Assembly: GCA_964036195.1 (NCBI GenBank)
Contig: OZ038451.1
Coordinates: forward strand, 6,514,529-6,578,528
Source of the DNA: Sphaerolaimus hirsutus
Lineage: Eukaryota > Nematoda > Chromadorea > Monhysterida > Sphaerolaimidae
Direction of reading: 5' to 3'
Length of the DNA: 64,000 nt
Shown: in pieces, positions 23,220-35,971 of the stretch
Numbering within the stretch: position 1 is the first letter of the stretch
Layout of the letters: every line of letters begins with the position of its first letter
Made by a program: the position numbers and the translations under genes
The notes under the pieces: generated by a model
Database searches by the model: none
Told to the model about the DNA's origin: nothing
Seen by the model: the letters and a program-made list of their open reading frames with translations, nothing else

Positions 23220-23892
23220 TAGGGTTGGGACGATATATCGTATCGAATATCGAATATCGGATATCGACGATTTTTTCATATCGAATATCGAATATCGATA
23301 TCGAAAATTTTGAAAAAATATCGATATCGAATATCGACCATTTTTTCGATATTTTTCGATATTCCTCCCTTCCCTGGCCTGACTTGAAATGTGCCAGGAA
23401 TGGCACTGTTAGCAAGAGATTTTGTTGGTAATTTTCAAAAATTTTGTGCCCAAGCATGTCCTTGTCATCACATGACAGGTATGTCCATTTCAGCATTTGC
23501 AAACACCTCGAATGTTGTGCAAATGCACTCATAAATGTCCACGTCAGAGTATGTGCCATTTTCCTGACTGCATCGGTCAGATTTTAGGGGGTGGGGAGAT
23601 TTTATGTTCATTTTATGTAAACTTGTATAATCTACTTTTTAGTAAGGAGATGATTAACTATGTTTGTGACCAAATGGAAATAGATTATGACACTCAGATA
23701 AAAATAACAAGCAACAAAAGTAAAATATCGAAAATATCGAAATATCGATATCGAATATTGAGCATATTTTCATATCAAATATCGATATTGAATATCGAGG
23801 GTCCATATCGTATCGATATCGAATATCGAGTTTCAGAAAAAAATATTGAATATCGAATATCGATATCGAAAAGTCGTATCGTCCCAACCATA
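23220..23892. mobile_element. hAT-like element, TAGGGTTGGGACGATAT family, nested in 23063-25227
   Basis: The ends TAGGGTTGGGACGATAT and CGTATCGTCCCAACCATA carry an 8-bp duplication CTTCACAT (23212-23219, 23893-23900). It is the sister of 2081-2793. The 251-codon frame starting at 23497 runs out of the element through repeats and is not a gene. Confidence 0.92.
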
Positions 23893-24094
23893 CTTCACAT
23901 CAAAACTCTTCATTGGGCTACTGCCCCACTTCTACTCAAGAACTGCATCACTTCTAATCAAATATTTAATTCCCATAATATTTTGTCATCAATATGTATG
24001 CTGTTTGTATATGCTTACTGCCTCCAGATTATGTTTGTATTATGTATTGCATTAAGTATTGCCCATTGTTCAGTATTTTTTACTCATTGGCATC

Positions 24095-24477
24095 TACCGT
24101 ATTTCCTCAAAATACCCCCAGGGGGGTTATTTTTTCAGAGTGGTAATTTTGAGGGGGTATTTCGAGGGGGGTGTTATCTCACCAGAAATTTTCATAAATA
24201 TCGTATGGGCTTTTTCATACCCAGAACTGGTAATAAATGTCACCAAACGTAAAAAAATGTATATGAACATACAAATGTTGATAGCTATACAAACTACTCT
24301 GTGTAGCTGTGATGAGATTTGACCCCAATAAATACATTATGTACATTATATACATGATGTATATCATTTAAGAGGGGGTATTTTGAGGGGGTTTATTTTT
24401 TTCCTCAGCTTGAAAACACCTGTGGGTATTTTGAGGGGGTTTATTCAAGGGGGGGGGTATTTCGAGGAAATATGGTA
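24095..24477. mobile_element. TA-flanked hairpin, CCGTATTTCCTC type, nested in 23063-25227
   Basis: TACCGTATTTCCTCAAAATA and TATTTCGAGGAAATATGGTA are inverted ends, with GGGGGTATTTTGAGGGGG repeats inside. TA dinucleotides flank it. Confidence 0.75.
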
Positions 24478-26024
24478 TATATATATAGACACAAGGAACA
24501 AACAGCATACTTTTTCCACTATGAATTCCATTGCTATAAGACCTATAGTAGTGACTGGGATTTGTGTGACTTTCAATGTAAAGACTTGACTTATCTTTTG
24601 ATGATAGACCTGAGATGACATCCTCATCCCAAATAGAATGAAAACCAGTCATACTTTCAATAAAGTGAAAATATAATGTCTTCCAAATATTTAAATACAC
24701 ATGAAAGATGTGGATCCATTGACATGAGCTAATCCATTTTCATTTTTAGCTCAAGTGTACTCAAAACTTATGTCACATTGAAGTTTTGAATACACTGTGT
24801 CAAAGGACAGCAAGCAGGTTCTACATAGACACATGCTTTTCCCAGGCAATACTAATTGCTACAGGTGCAGCACATGGTGCAGTCTGCAGCTTTTCCAACC
24901 AGCTTTACATGAATTATTTTTCTCTTTGATCTGAAGTGATGCAGTAAGCACAATATGCACAACATACATTGATGGCAAATATAAGTGGAAGTAAATATTT
25001 GATTAGAAGTGATGCAGTTCTTGATTAGAAGTGGGGCAGTAGCCCAATTTAAAGTGTTGATGTGAAGTGAGACATTTTCGATGAGAAATGAGGCAGTACT
25101 TGATTAGAAGTGAGGCAGAAACGTTGGATTAAGTTTTGATGTGAGGTGAAGTGAGGCAGTTCTTGATTATATGTGATGCACCTGGGACTTAATGTGACGT
25201 GTGCATGATTAGAAGTGATGCACACCCTGGTATTTACGTGGCTACATAAATGTGTACATTCCGGGGTCTCTAATTAATGTAGGGGAGTTGGTGTACCACG
25301 AAAAAATGTTGGTTTTTTAATATAGATTTGATGTGGTAGATATTATTGTAAAGTGTGCGATCAGTGGGATGGGTACAATACAAATGGTACAACAGGAATA
25401 AAATATTACTGACGCATATTAAAATAACCATACATAAATACCTGTTTATACTCCAGTGGCATGACACCCTGCACTGGCATTGATTTATGTCTCACGTTGG
25501 TAGCGTGCCAACTAAAATAAAGGCATGCGATTTAAAAAATTCTTTTCTGTGAATACATTAACGTATTCATAATGTAATAAAAACGGCAATTATTTTTTCC
25601 ATCTTTTTATGAAGATCGCACGTGTAAAATATCGTTGGCACGCTTTCAACGTGAACCACGCGTGCAAGGTGTACAGTCACTGGGGTATCTACATCCATTT
25701 ACATCGATTTTTAGCCAAAATTTCGCGTTTGAACTTTACAACAAACCAGTCGCCTTTCCATTTGATTCAATGCACATCTTCTTTTATCGCTAGTCGTGAA
25801 CGATTTTTGATTACTTTAAAGACCTTGAAGTCATCTCATAGTGTACGAAAAATTTCACAAGGCGTTTTTCTCTTTTTAGTCATTTTTATTTTCGTGCCAA
25901 GTTTTGTGACGCGTCGCTGAGACCGTATTCGAATTTCATGCATTCTTTCTGCTTGTCTTTGCTTTTTTTTAACTGCAAATAGACTCTCCACGCGAGAAAA
26001 GCAGTACGTAAAATTGGTGTAAAT

Positions 26025-26526
26025 CAGAGTTGTTGAAAGTACCGAACTTTTCTCAAAGTATACGTAAACGTAAAGTATTTATTTTTACTACCCCTTGAGT
26101 ACAGAAAACGTAAAGTAAAATTTTTCTACTTTTACTCGCGAGTAAACGTGAGTAAACGTACTTTTCCCCCGGAAAACGTAAATGTGAGTATTTTTGAAAA
26201 ATGTAACCCCAATTTTCACTCAAAATCACTAATTTTCATAACTTGTAGCATATTTTAAGCAAATTTTGGCTAGATGTGTGCTTATATGTTCATTTTCGAC
26301 TATTTTTCCAATATTTTCAGCATATTCTCTCTTTTTTTCCTACTTTGCCTTCAAAAATCGACAAAATACTATCTGAAATACGTTTTCTGTACTCGCGTAC
26401 TTTCAAAAAGTATACGTAAAAGTATACGAGTTCAGGAACTTTTTTCAAAGGAAACATATACGTATTTACTCTGTACTTGAGTATACGTATTTATCTAGTA
26501 AAATTAAATACATTTTCACAACTATG
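26025..26526. mobile_element. hAT-like element, CAGAG...CTATG type
   Basis: The ends CAGAGTTGTTGAAAGTACCG and ATTTTCACAACTATG are flanked by a perfect 8-bp duplication GTGTAAAT (26017-26024, 26527-26534). Internal CGTACTTTCAAAAAGTA and AACGTAAA arms match 18455-18969. Confidence 0.92.
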
Positions 26527-26534
26527 GTGTAAAT

Positions 26535-29500
26535 GAGCCCGGGGCCACTAGAAACCCTCTAAAATGTAAAATGTCCTGCCAAGCTACAAAAGTCATGTAA
26601 AGTGCCCTATGAAGCGTTGAACGGTTAAAAAATGACATTTTACATGAAAAAATATACCGTTTTGTATTTTTTAACATATTTGAAACCCTATTTGAGAGTC
26701 CGCGGAAGTTGTGCGTCACGAGACCTATTTTTCTATTTCATTTTGCAGAGTAGAAATTGGCAGTGAAAACTCACTTGTAGCGTAAATATTTTACACAAAA
26801 TACTAAAGTATTTGCTTTTTACACCGGCACACCTGTGCTACTTTTATGTAAAAGCTGCCACTTTTGCATCTCAAATAATTTCCAGAAAGTATACAAAATC
26901 TATTGTCCCCAGAACTCACACATCTACTAAATACGCGGCAGATTTTTGTTCCCGCAATTTTTCAAACACAGGCATGCTTTTTGAGGTGTGTCCCATTTCG
27001 GGGGATCTGTACAGTCAATGGTATATTACGCAATGTTTGCAAATTGACAAGTGACTTGAAAAGTGTCAAGTGACAAGTAAAGTGATAATCTGTAACTCGT
27101 GTGAATTGTTAAGTGGCAACTTTTTCACATGGATAATTACTTGTTACAGAAGTTTACTTGCCAGTTTACTTTTTATGTTGCCTATTCATAACATTTTTGT
27201 TTGTCACTTACATTCACACCGACCATTACTTGTTGCTACTCCACTTGCGAAAGTGTGCCCAGTTAAAGTTAAATAGGTGGCACTATGGCTTTACATTATC
27301 ATTCCGTTGCATTGACGGTCATTTTTGGCAAGTTGCAGCTATTTGTCACCAAAGAATCCATTTGACCCATAAGATCATTCAGGGTCATCCCAATTTAGTA
27401 CTAACAGTGCCAAATGGTTGGAAGTTAGGCACAAACTAGGCACTGTTATAAAGAAACAGTGATAAATTGGAACAATTCCATTCTATGTACCTAAATGGTT
27501 CTTTGGTAGCAAAACCCAGTTGCCAGTCCCACAATTCACACCATGTAGATTGTAAACTGCATCATCTTTAAGAAAATTTGCAAAATGTCATGTAAAATTG
27601 ATATAAAGTCAAATTATTTTTTTATCAGACATTTTAAAATTTACATATCAGACACTTGACATACATTGTATGATATGATATCTGTATGATTTTTACATAC
27701 ATTTCAAAGAATGTGTGAATTGCCCATGCTAACAATTGTCAAAAAGCCCAGCTGCAACAAACCTATGAAGCATTGCTCACTCCATAAAAAAAATTCAAAA
27801 AAATTTCATTGTGGGCTACCCTGTATTACCTGCATTTTATTGCAATGTATTCCGCCGGGCGCGCTCAAGCGAATCCGCTGTGCACACACGGCGCCCCCCA
27901 AAAATTGTGTGCCCCCCTTCAAATTGACAAAAATCTTTTGCCCCGGCTAAAAGTGCCGATTTTTTGTAAAAATACAGAGACTGACAGTTGGTTTTCAGAG
28001 CCGGTATTCTTTACAATCGTAAAATTATATGATGATTATCGCGTCTTTTTACTGATTGTTGGCAGTTTGGAGAACATCTGAATACCGGTTTTATGTAGAA
28101 TTTTTTTTTTTGTTTTCATTTTTTGAGGTTTAATTTTTTTAATTTTTATCGTTGATTCACAGAATATTATAAAATTTCCATTACTGTTTCCTATTGAAGT
28201 GTACATAGGTAATTTACCGCTTTAAGACAAAAGTTTCAAGTGTTTCATGTTTTAATTGGTTCATAAGTTTTAAGTTCTCCGAAATTACAAACCCTCAGCA
28301 AAATTTATTTATCAGATAATTTTACTGAGCCTTTTTTCCCGTACTTTGCAAGCTTACCTTAAATTGGTTTTAAAGAAACGTTTCAATCTACCTATATCGA
28401 ATATTGACACTTTTTTGTATTTGATGCCAACCCGTCATTGTCAGGGGTCAATATCGATAGTGGAAATTTGATCAAATAAAAATAACTATAATAAAAATAA
28501 ATATCGAAATATCGAAAGGTGATATTAATTTTTTGAAACTTACTGAAACTTGTAGTCGGAAAGTGTTTATTCGGTAGATTATCAATAAATAATGTCAGGT
28601 TTACTTATTGATAAACGAAATGATTTTTACGCCACTAATTGTTGGTAAAAAAATTGATGGTTGAAGGAAAACCTTTTAAGGAAAAAAATGCTGGTTAAAA
28701 TTAGTTTGACTGATGTTTGAATGGGCGAAAAGGTATTCTCACGTAAATTTTCCCTTCATTTAATTGGATAGATTAAATATAGATGGACACTAAATTTCGT
28801 ATATTTCAATGGAAAAACTTCCGACTACAAATTTGTATGACCTATTTTGACTACTTTTCCGTTTACCCAAGTACCGCAAATTCTAGAATAAGTCCCATAA
28901 TTGAATAATTCACCTCTCTAATAGCTGATAAATATGAATTTGTTGAATTTTGTACTTAATACATACATAATTGGATTTTTAACTCCATTTGTATGATCAA
29001 TTGATACAATTATACAACTTGATATCGCTTACGAAAAATAAACTCCATCCCTTGAGTAACTCCCCCTTTGAATAACTCTGCATTCAAAAAAAATCTGCTG
29101 TGCTAAAAAAATAACTGTCATGTAACTTATTCAATGATTTGCGGTATGTATTTTTTATAAAACATGGACTCTATTGTTTGATATGTATATTTTATCCAAG
29201 TGATGCATTTTTTCAAACATTAAGTTCAATTTCATATGACACTTTTTCAGCCACATAAATACTGCTTAATTTTGAAAATTCATGACCCATTTTCCGTGAT
29301 TTTTCCGCTCTGATGTTGATTCACATCAACGTGAAGGGAAATGTTTAAATGGAGATCTAAGACATCAAATTAACACATTATTTGCACCCACACAGAGCGA
29401 ACTTCATGCCTGGTGCCATTTTTGCAAATGGACATGTGAGTGTCCAGAAAAGAAAAGTAAAGTGGCGAGCAAAGTTTATTTGTCACTTGAAAAATTTTAC

Positions 29501-29593
29501 GTTAATTACCAACGTATCGCTCTCCTCGGGTCTGGCCAGTTGCGCATGTAAACCCATTATGCATGTAGACCCATTATAGACACATTATACCCG
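26535..29593. other. Intergenic sequence, no gene seen
   Basis: The beginning holds degraded family-1 pieces (about 26540-26720 and 27515-27680, recognised by AAATGTCATGTAAA and GACACTTGACA). GTCACTTG-type arms lie at 27050-27250. From about 27700 to 29590 it is plain AT-rich sequence. The longest frame is 93 codons and crosses repeat arms. Confidence 0.5.
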
Positions 29594-29812
29594 CAGGGGT
29601 AAGAAAGGGGGGTGGGTTCCCCCACCCCAAACTGCCCAGCTATCTATCTATACCAGAGGCTCATTTTTGGTTACTTGCCCCTGAACAACCCCCCCTGCAA
29701 ATTGCCTAGCTATCTAGCTATCTGGATCGCTTTTGAGCAATTTTACCAGAATTTTCACCCAAAGTCGCTAATTTTCATACATTTTATAGATTTTCACCTT
29801 TAAAATCACCAG
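29594..29812. mobile_element. Truncated copy of the CAGGGGT / CTATCTATC family
   Basis: CAGGGGTAAGAAAGGGG at 29594 is followed by CCCAGCTATCTATCTATACC and CTAGCTATCTAGCTATCTGG, matching the left half of 21488-21988. Similarity fades before a right end is reached. Confidence 0.7.
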
Positions 29813-30560
29813 GTCATTTGTTTTATTGCATATTTTCAGCATGCCGGGTATAGTTCGTGCCGGTTCTACATGCGTAATGAGTTTACATGCGTAATGGCAC
29901 AGGGCCGATCTCCTCGTCACTTATCCAGCATTATCCGTTTATCAATCAGTGGTTTTATTTCAAAATTAGTGAAAAGATCATCAGTGGGGAAATCTTCATT
30001 GATAGTGCACTGTACATCCTCGAATAGACCCCCCTTTGAACAACCCATCTTAAATAACTTCCCCTGTTGCCAGCTAGTAAAATCTGATGAAAAAAATTTA
30101 ACCCTTGGTGACTTATTCGAGGATTTATGGTAGCCGCACCTGGTGCCAATTTCACAAGTGCACATGGGCCAGTTCTTCATAACGAGAAGTGAAATGACAA
30201 GTGGAATAGGAAGTGAAGTGAGAAATGAAACGTTTACTTCTCCAATTGCGTAATTGGCACCAGATCACGAGATAACAGTTTGTAACTAATGAGTAAGTTG
30301 TAAGTTGTAAATGAAGTGACAAGTAGATATTTGTATCTCAATTTTCTCTAATAAATTCACTTGTCACTTGTACGACACACAACTTTACTTGTCACTTGGC
30401 ACTTTTCTTGTGGCACTTGCGGAATTGGGACCTCTTAGGAGGTCATCTTTTAAGTCCTGCCTCGCGTATAGCTGACATTCGCTTTTACTTTTTTAATTTT
30501 TACCGCTATTGAGTTATTTTTAAACTCCTTGAGCAGCGCAGTTTACATGCACAACACACA
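29813..30560. other. Intergenic, with overlapping family-2 fragments
   Basis: Between about 30131 and 30435 several partial family-2 ends overlap (GGTGCCAATTTCACAAGTGC, GGGCCAGTTCTTCATAACGA, GTAATTGGCACCAG, CACTTGCGGAATTGGGACC), suggesting one copy inserted into another. A decayed TA hairpin (CCTCGAATAGACCCCC...TTATTCGAGGATTTATGGTA) ends near 30132. No gene was seen. Confidence 0.55.
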
Positions 30561-30979
30561 TACCGTATTTCCTCGATTTACCCCCCCCCCCCCTTGAATT
30601 AACCCCTCCTCGAAATACCCCCAGGTGTTTTCGAGCTGGGGAAAAAATAACCCCCCCCCCTTGAAATACCCCCGTCTGGAATGATGTACATCATGTATGC
30701 AATGTACATGATGTATTTTTTTGCCAGTTTGCATCGCAGACACACATATAAATACACTAGTTTGTATAGTGATGAAAGTTGAATGTGCCAATTTATCCTA
30801 TTTAAGTACGTTTATTACCGGTTTTAGGTATGTAAAAGCGTGTTCCTTACTATGAATTCTACGAAAATTTCTAACGAAATAATACCCCCCCCTCGAATAA
30901 GCCCCCCCCCTCGAAATACCCCCTCAAAATATCCACTCTGAGAAAAAAAACCCTGGGGGTATTTCGAGGAAATACGGTA
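30561..30979. mobile_element. TA-flanked hairpin, CCGTATTTCCTCGA type
   Basis: TACCGTATTTCCTCGATTTA at the left pairs with GGTATTTCGAGGAAATACGGTA at the right. C-rich blocks with CCTCGAAATACCCCC repeats lie inside. The middle (30680-30890) is unrelated AT-rich sequence. Confidence 0.8.
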
Positions 30980-31407
30980 TTTAAATAAAATACCTACTTA
31001 TCCAGCGGCCAGCGCGACAAAGCAACACTTTATGTATCTACCTTCAAAAAAATATATAAAAAAACAACGCATTTTTCACGCACGAAATGTTTGTTTGTGT
31101 ATCTATCGTCGGGTCAATTTTGATTTTATTTGGACCGTTTAATTCAGAAAAACATTATAAATATGTGGCATTCGATCCGCTGAATACACATTATTTTCAA
31201 TTTCTATTTTCAAATCTGTTGTGCAAAAAAAAAAAAACGAGAAAAAAACCGAATACCAAGTGCACAAGTGTGGCGAAAAACGCATCTGTCAAACGTGTCA
31301 AACTCGCGGACAAACATGTCACCAGAAACTCTGCATGATTTCCTTCTGAATTTCCAAAGTGAAGTAACGCCCGAATTTTAGTGCCGGCCCGCCGCAATAT
31401 GCACGCC

Positions 31408-31542
31408 TACCGTATTATCTCGAATAAAAGAACAAGTAAATTTCGAAGTTTTGCAATTTTTGGTCAACGAAAACATTTAAAAGCCAAAATCTACCGTAGT
31501 CTCTCAAATAGTACCTGGGGGATTATTCGAGGGACTACGGTA
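31408..31542. mobile_element. TA-flanked hairpin, CCGTATTATCTCGAATAA type
   Basis: The ends TACCGTATTATCTCGAATAA and TTATTCGAGGGACTACGGTA are inverted repeats with TA flanks. It is a short copy of the same superfamily of hairpins. Confidence 0.75.
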
Positions 31543-32175
31543 TTCACATTTTCATGGGCCGTCCGCAATTCGCAGACCGCCACTCATTGCAGTGTCACTT
31601 TTTATATTCATTTGGGTTTCATCTGACCAGTATTGTGTGAGAAAAATGTCATGTTACGACATCATTTTAAGAAGTTTTGATGTTTTATTGTGGATTTGTT
31701 TAATTTGTTTTGGGTGGAATGGATGAATTAGGTGTTAGGATGTAATTTTTGGCATCACTCGTTTTGTTTCAACACCGATTTGGGTAATTTTTGGCGTAAT
31801 TTTTTGCGAAAATCTACACTTTCCATTGCCTCCTTGCGTTCGTTTTTTTTCTGGCCCGAGAAATTGAAGTGATTTTTTTCCGATTTTGACATTCGCCGAA
31901 TTTATTGCTAATTTGTCACTAAAGTTGCTTCCGGCATTTTTCGCGGTAAATATTTATTTAATTTTCACATCATTATTGCTTCACGTTTAAATTTCCGAAT
32001 TCGGGACGACATTCCGACAACTATTTATGAGCGTAAGCAAAAACACATTCGCAGAAAACCTGTAGTTGAGAAATGAAGAAGTTTTGAAGAAATGATAAGT
32101 TTGAGTTCGCATGATAAATATGACTTTTCGGTGTCGATTTTCGAGATTTTTTACAAAATTGTCAAAAATGTCAAC

Positions 32176-32441
32176 TACGGTATTTCCTCGAAATACCCCC
32201 CCCCCTCGAAATACCCCCCACCCCCTCAAAATAGGCACTATGAATTTGTGGTCCGGGAAATGCATAACAGACGTTCAAAACACTTACTGTGTTACGTTAG
32301 AACATCGTTTATTCCATCTACATCCTTATATAAGGCTGTAAAAACTTATAAATGGTGGTTATTGTTGCATTTTTCACGTTTTTCACGCAAAATTTTCTCC
32401 TGAAAAAATAAACCCCCGGGGGGTAATTCGAGGAAATACGG
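32176..32441. mobile_element. Hairpin element, CGGTATTTCCTCGAAATACC type
   Basis: CGGTATTTCCTCGAAATACC on the left faces GGTAATTCGAGGAAATACGG on the right. The centre contains GGTCCGGGAAATGC and about 150 bp of AT-rich sequence. A half copy (CCCTATTTCATCGAAATACC) lies just downstream at about 32578. Confidence 0.7.
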
Positions 32442-35190
32442 AATTCACTTAACTCGTAGACAAGGGTTGAACACATTTGAATTTACTGCAATGAGTTTAC
32501 CATTTTACCCTCCGTCAACTGGGCATATCTAATGTTCATGTTTCTATTCGATAATTGATAAATATAAGTAAGTAATTACCCTATTTCATCGAAATACCCC
32601 CAGTGTGTTTTTTCAGGGTGCAAATTTTGAGGGGGTAATTGGGCGGAGGGGTATTTAGGGGTGTCAATTTTTCATACGCGCACTCGACTTATATCGTGTA
32701 AATATTTGAATTTTTGTGAATCTTGTATTTACATTCAATTTGATTAAGATTCGCAATTCAGTATTCGATGTTTGTTCCCCAATTAGGTATATATTTTCCA
32801 TCCTAAATACTTTAATATTGTAGATGATACATCGCCGCAACAAATAAAGCATTCACAATTCCATTTTCCATCTCGAAATGTTTTTTTCATCAGCCATAAA
32901 TAATCATTTCGTTTGCTGCCACACCCACGATTTTCAGGTTTCATTTTTATACTTTCACCGCTATAGTTTTTCCCCTCTAATTTATTAACATTAATAGTTT
33001 TTGTTAGCGGTGGAATGTGCACCGTGAATTCGTTACCGGAATTGTTGCGGTTTCGGTACCTGCAGTCCGGTATGATGCACCACTGGATGTGTTTCTTTTC
33101 AAATGATTTTTAGGCGGTAACATTCTACCTAATTATTTGAGCGGTCATATAGAAAAAGAAAAAGCTTTCGGTGTTTTGGTCTTTTTTGTGTTATCTTTCT
33201 GTAAAAAAAGTTGTATTTATGATCAATTTAAATGAAATCGGTCAATATAATATTTAAATTTACCGACGGTGTTTTTTCTTTCAGTTTTAATCCTAATTCC
33301 CCCCTATTTTGTTTAGCAAAATATTCTGTAAATGTAACACAAGTACGAAAAAACATGTACCGTATTCATTGATACCGCATGAATTACGATTCATTGATAC
33401 CCCTGGTAATCACTAATAAATTCGTACAAACTTTCTATAAAATGGAATATTTACACAGCGCCAAAGTAAAAGTGCCAAAGTTGCATCTTCATTACGGAAA
33501 AATGTGCATCGCCAAGTTTTATTCATTCCATTCCACAAATTTTTACAATAATTTCGTTCTTATTGGTTTTAGTTTAGTTTCAGTGTGCAATTTTTGCGGT
33601 GGGGTGGATGCAAATTTTTGTGTACGAAACTGTTTTGTAGTGGTAGAATTTTCCGCGACCGTATTTCTCTGTATTTTTGTGTATTTGGCGTTATTTTCCA
33701 AAGATTGACCAATGGTGATTTTTACTCGATAAATATTTACTTCATACCCGATTTATGCATATCAGATATAGATGAAAAAAGTTTGCCCTACAATTGTCAA
33801 TTTTCCATTCACTGATATTCACACCCACACCCAGACCCTGTAAAATGTCAAACGTCATGCAAAATGCCCTGGAAAATGTCAAATGTTTTCTAATTTTTTT
33901 AGTTTGTTTGACGTTTTTCATGACATTTTACATGACGTTTGACACTTTGCATCGCATGATATTTGGCATTTTGGAAGTAGCCCCTGGTTTTATTCGCACT
34001 TGATGTCTTTGTAGAATTGTTTTGCTCTATGACCTTGAATTTGCGAAGACTGAAATCGAAATGGTGGTTTTGTTTATGTGGCATTGCATACTTTGGCAAG
34101 TTTCCAATTCTACGTTTGTGTCATCGTTTTTGTGCACCGTTATAACAAATGAGGTAGAACAAATTGAAACATGAGGTTACTTTCCGCCATTTTTATTCCA
34201 GGGTTTTCAATAAACCATTGTTAAATTACTGTACACAGTAAGATTCTATCAGAATACAGTTTGTTTCATTTTGGACAAAAATGAAAATACATATGCCCGT
34301 TTATCGAAATAGGCACCGAAGTTTTACAAACACTAAGATAAACTTCAAATCTTCCATTATTTAAAAAGAAACGATAATTTTTTTAGAATTCATATTCACA
34401 TCCACTGGAAATCACTCTAAAATTCTCAAAACTGTCCCCAAATTCAAAACTTCCGAACGAGTGACCACTGTCCACCCTCACATTGCATTGCAATTCAGAA
34501 CCGCAATTTAATTGTGCAATACTTTTGTCTGTCTGCGCGTGTGTGCAAGGAAATGCACCACACAACTTGCACATAACATACCTAAATTGCATACAAAATA
34601 GTGTACTGTCCTTATGTTCAATCCATGCGTATACTGCATACAAGTGAAATGTTGTGCCAGCCGCAAAATTGGCACCATTTTGATAATTATGTTTGTCTAC
34701 CGGAGATGACTTTCTCAGTGGACTGTGGTCAGGCGTGGCATTTGGGGGGTGCTCCTCTAATTATACTAGTCACTTTAAATTAGTTTGAACTTATGTTTTA
34801 CAGCTGGATTAATTATGCTAATTATTCCTGTTCTACAGGCAAATTTTGTGTTTTGAGGGTTTTTGTTTCAATTAATGCAAGCATTGAAACAATAGACATG
34901 CCTGGAATATGAGGAAAAAAAGTGAAAGAATTTGTGCCATTGGTGTGTTGTGTGGCTTTTGTTAGTGCCCATATCCCACGGCACCAGTGCTTTGCAGTTT
35001 CTAATCTACCACATTGATTCCATTCAAATGTCACTTAATTTGAAAATTTATTTAAAAATAGTATTTATTTGTTAATATTTACCCCACACCGCAATCTGCA
35101 GTGCTTTTATTTCAAATAATTATCAACATGCTTTGACAGAATTAGACATTACAATATTTTTTACCTATCAATGATATTTTATGCACATCA
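32442..35190. other. Intergenic sequence, no gene supported
   Basis: This is AT-rich DNA with one family-1 copy (33825-33985) and one half hairpin near 32578. The minus-strand frame 34643-34383 (86 codons, Cys-rich, with a reasonable-looking C-terminus) was considered but has no recognisable match or splice context. Confidence 0.5.
33825..33985. mobile_element. Family-1 inverted-repeat element (intergenic copy)
   Basis: CCCAGACCCTGTAAAATGTC starts the left arm. GACATTTTACATGACGTTTG and then GGCATTTTGGAAGTAGCCCC form the right arm. It has the same organisation as the intron-forming copies but lies between genes. Confidence 0.75.
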
Positions 35191-35971
35191 GGTGCCGGTT
35201 CCGCAAGTGGACAAGTTAAGAGTTAAAAGTTAAGAGTTGAGTAAAAAGACAAATGGCGAGTTAAGAGTAAAGTTAAAGTTTAAGAGAAAAGTTAAAGTTT
35301 AAGAGAAAAGTTAAAATTTAAGAGAAAAGTTAAAAGTTGAGTTAAAGGTTAAGAGTTGAGTTAAAGGTTAAAAGTTGAGTTAAGAGTTAAAAGTTGAGTT
35401 AAGAGTTGAGTTAAGAGTTAAGAGACAAGTGGAAAATGATGGTAAAAAATATAAAAAAATAAAAATATGAAAGTGGTATCGATACGGCTGTTCGCTGGCA
35501 TGGTGCCAATGTTGTATGCACGTCATTTGAAAATAACGTATCCAAAAAAATTATCGCTAAAAAAAGAAAAAATCGCCAAACGTTGTTTCGAAATGGCCGT
35601 GCGGGGACAAAATATGATTGAAGATCAGCGTATCGCGCTTCTGCAACGAATGACCCATTTGTCTAATTAAATCAACTTTTAACTCATTTTTTAACCTTTA
35701 ACTCAACTCTTAACTTTTAACTCAACTTTTGACTCAACTTTTAACCTTTAACTCAACTCTTAACTTTTAACTCAACTTTTGACTCAACTTTTAACCTTTA
35801 ACTCAACTCTTAACTTTTAACTCAACTTTTGACTCAACTTTTAACCTTTAACTCAACTTTTAACCTTTAACTCAACTCTTAACTTTTAACTCAACTTTTG
35901 ACTCAACTTTTAACCTTTAACTCAACTCTTAACTTTTAACTCTTAACTTGTCTACTTGCGGAACTGGCCCC
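35191..35971. mobile_element. Family-2 inverted-repeat element carrying an ORF
   Basis: The left end GGTGCCGGTTCCGCAAGTGG and the right end CTACTTGCGGAACTGGCCCC are inverted. The arms are tandem AGAGTTAAAAGTTGAGTTA and its complement TAACTCAACTCTTAACTTTT, giving a hairpin several hundred bases long. Between the arms sits a 204-bp open frame (35467-35670) of quite different composition, which looks like captured sequence. Confidence 0.85.
35467..35670 (+). CDS. Small ORF (67 aa) between the arms of a family-2 element
   Basis: The frame starts ATG AAA GTG and ends TAA, almost filling the space between the two repetitive arms. The predicted product is basic, with a short hydrophobic N-terminal stretch (IRLFAGMVPML) and then KKLSLKKEKIAKRCFEMAVR, with mixed codons and no low complexity. 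Unlike the other short frames here it is not a translation of a repeat. I do not recognise the protein. It could be a captured exon or small gene, a decayed remnant, or chance. Nothing nearby shows that it is transcribed. Confidence 0.35.
   Translation: MKVVSIRLFAGMVPMLYARHLKITYPKKLSLKKEKIAKRCFEMAVRGQNMIEDQRIALLQRMTHLSN

Larger units (their letters stand above)
23063..25227. mobile_element. MULE-like long-TIR element with a 9-bp duplication, carrying two nested insertions
   Basis: The flanks TGGTATTTA (23054-23062 and 25228-25236) are identical 9-mers. The arms are long (roughly 150-200 bp) and repetitive: CACTTCTAATCATGCACAC on the left, with its reverse complement on the right, then repeated TGATTAGAAGTGATGCAG units. 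Long arms and a 9-bp duplication are typical of Mutator-like elements. A hAT-like element (23220-23892) and a TA hairpin (24095-24477) are inserted in it. No transposase frame remains, so it is non-autonomous. The superfamily assignment is inference. Confidence 0.8.

Noticed and set aside
23497-24252. 251-codon plus-strand open frame
   Set aside because: It starts inside the hAT-like element 23220-23892, crosses its right end and runs into a TA hairpin; the translation is mostly repeat (YRYRILSIF-type).
25609-25920. 103-codon plus-strand frame
   Set aside because: Composition is not distinctive, there is no homologue I know, no splice partners and no nearby gene context.
34383-34643. 86-codon Cys-rich minus-strand frame
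   Set aside because: No recognisable homologue, no convincing acceptor or upstream exon; left as intergenic.
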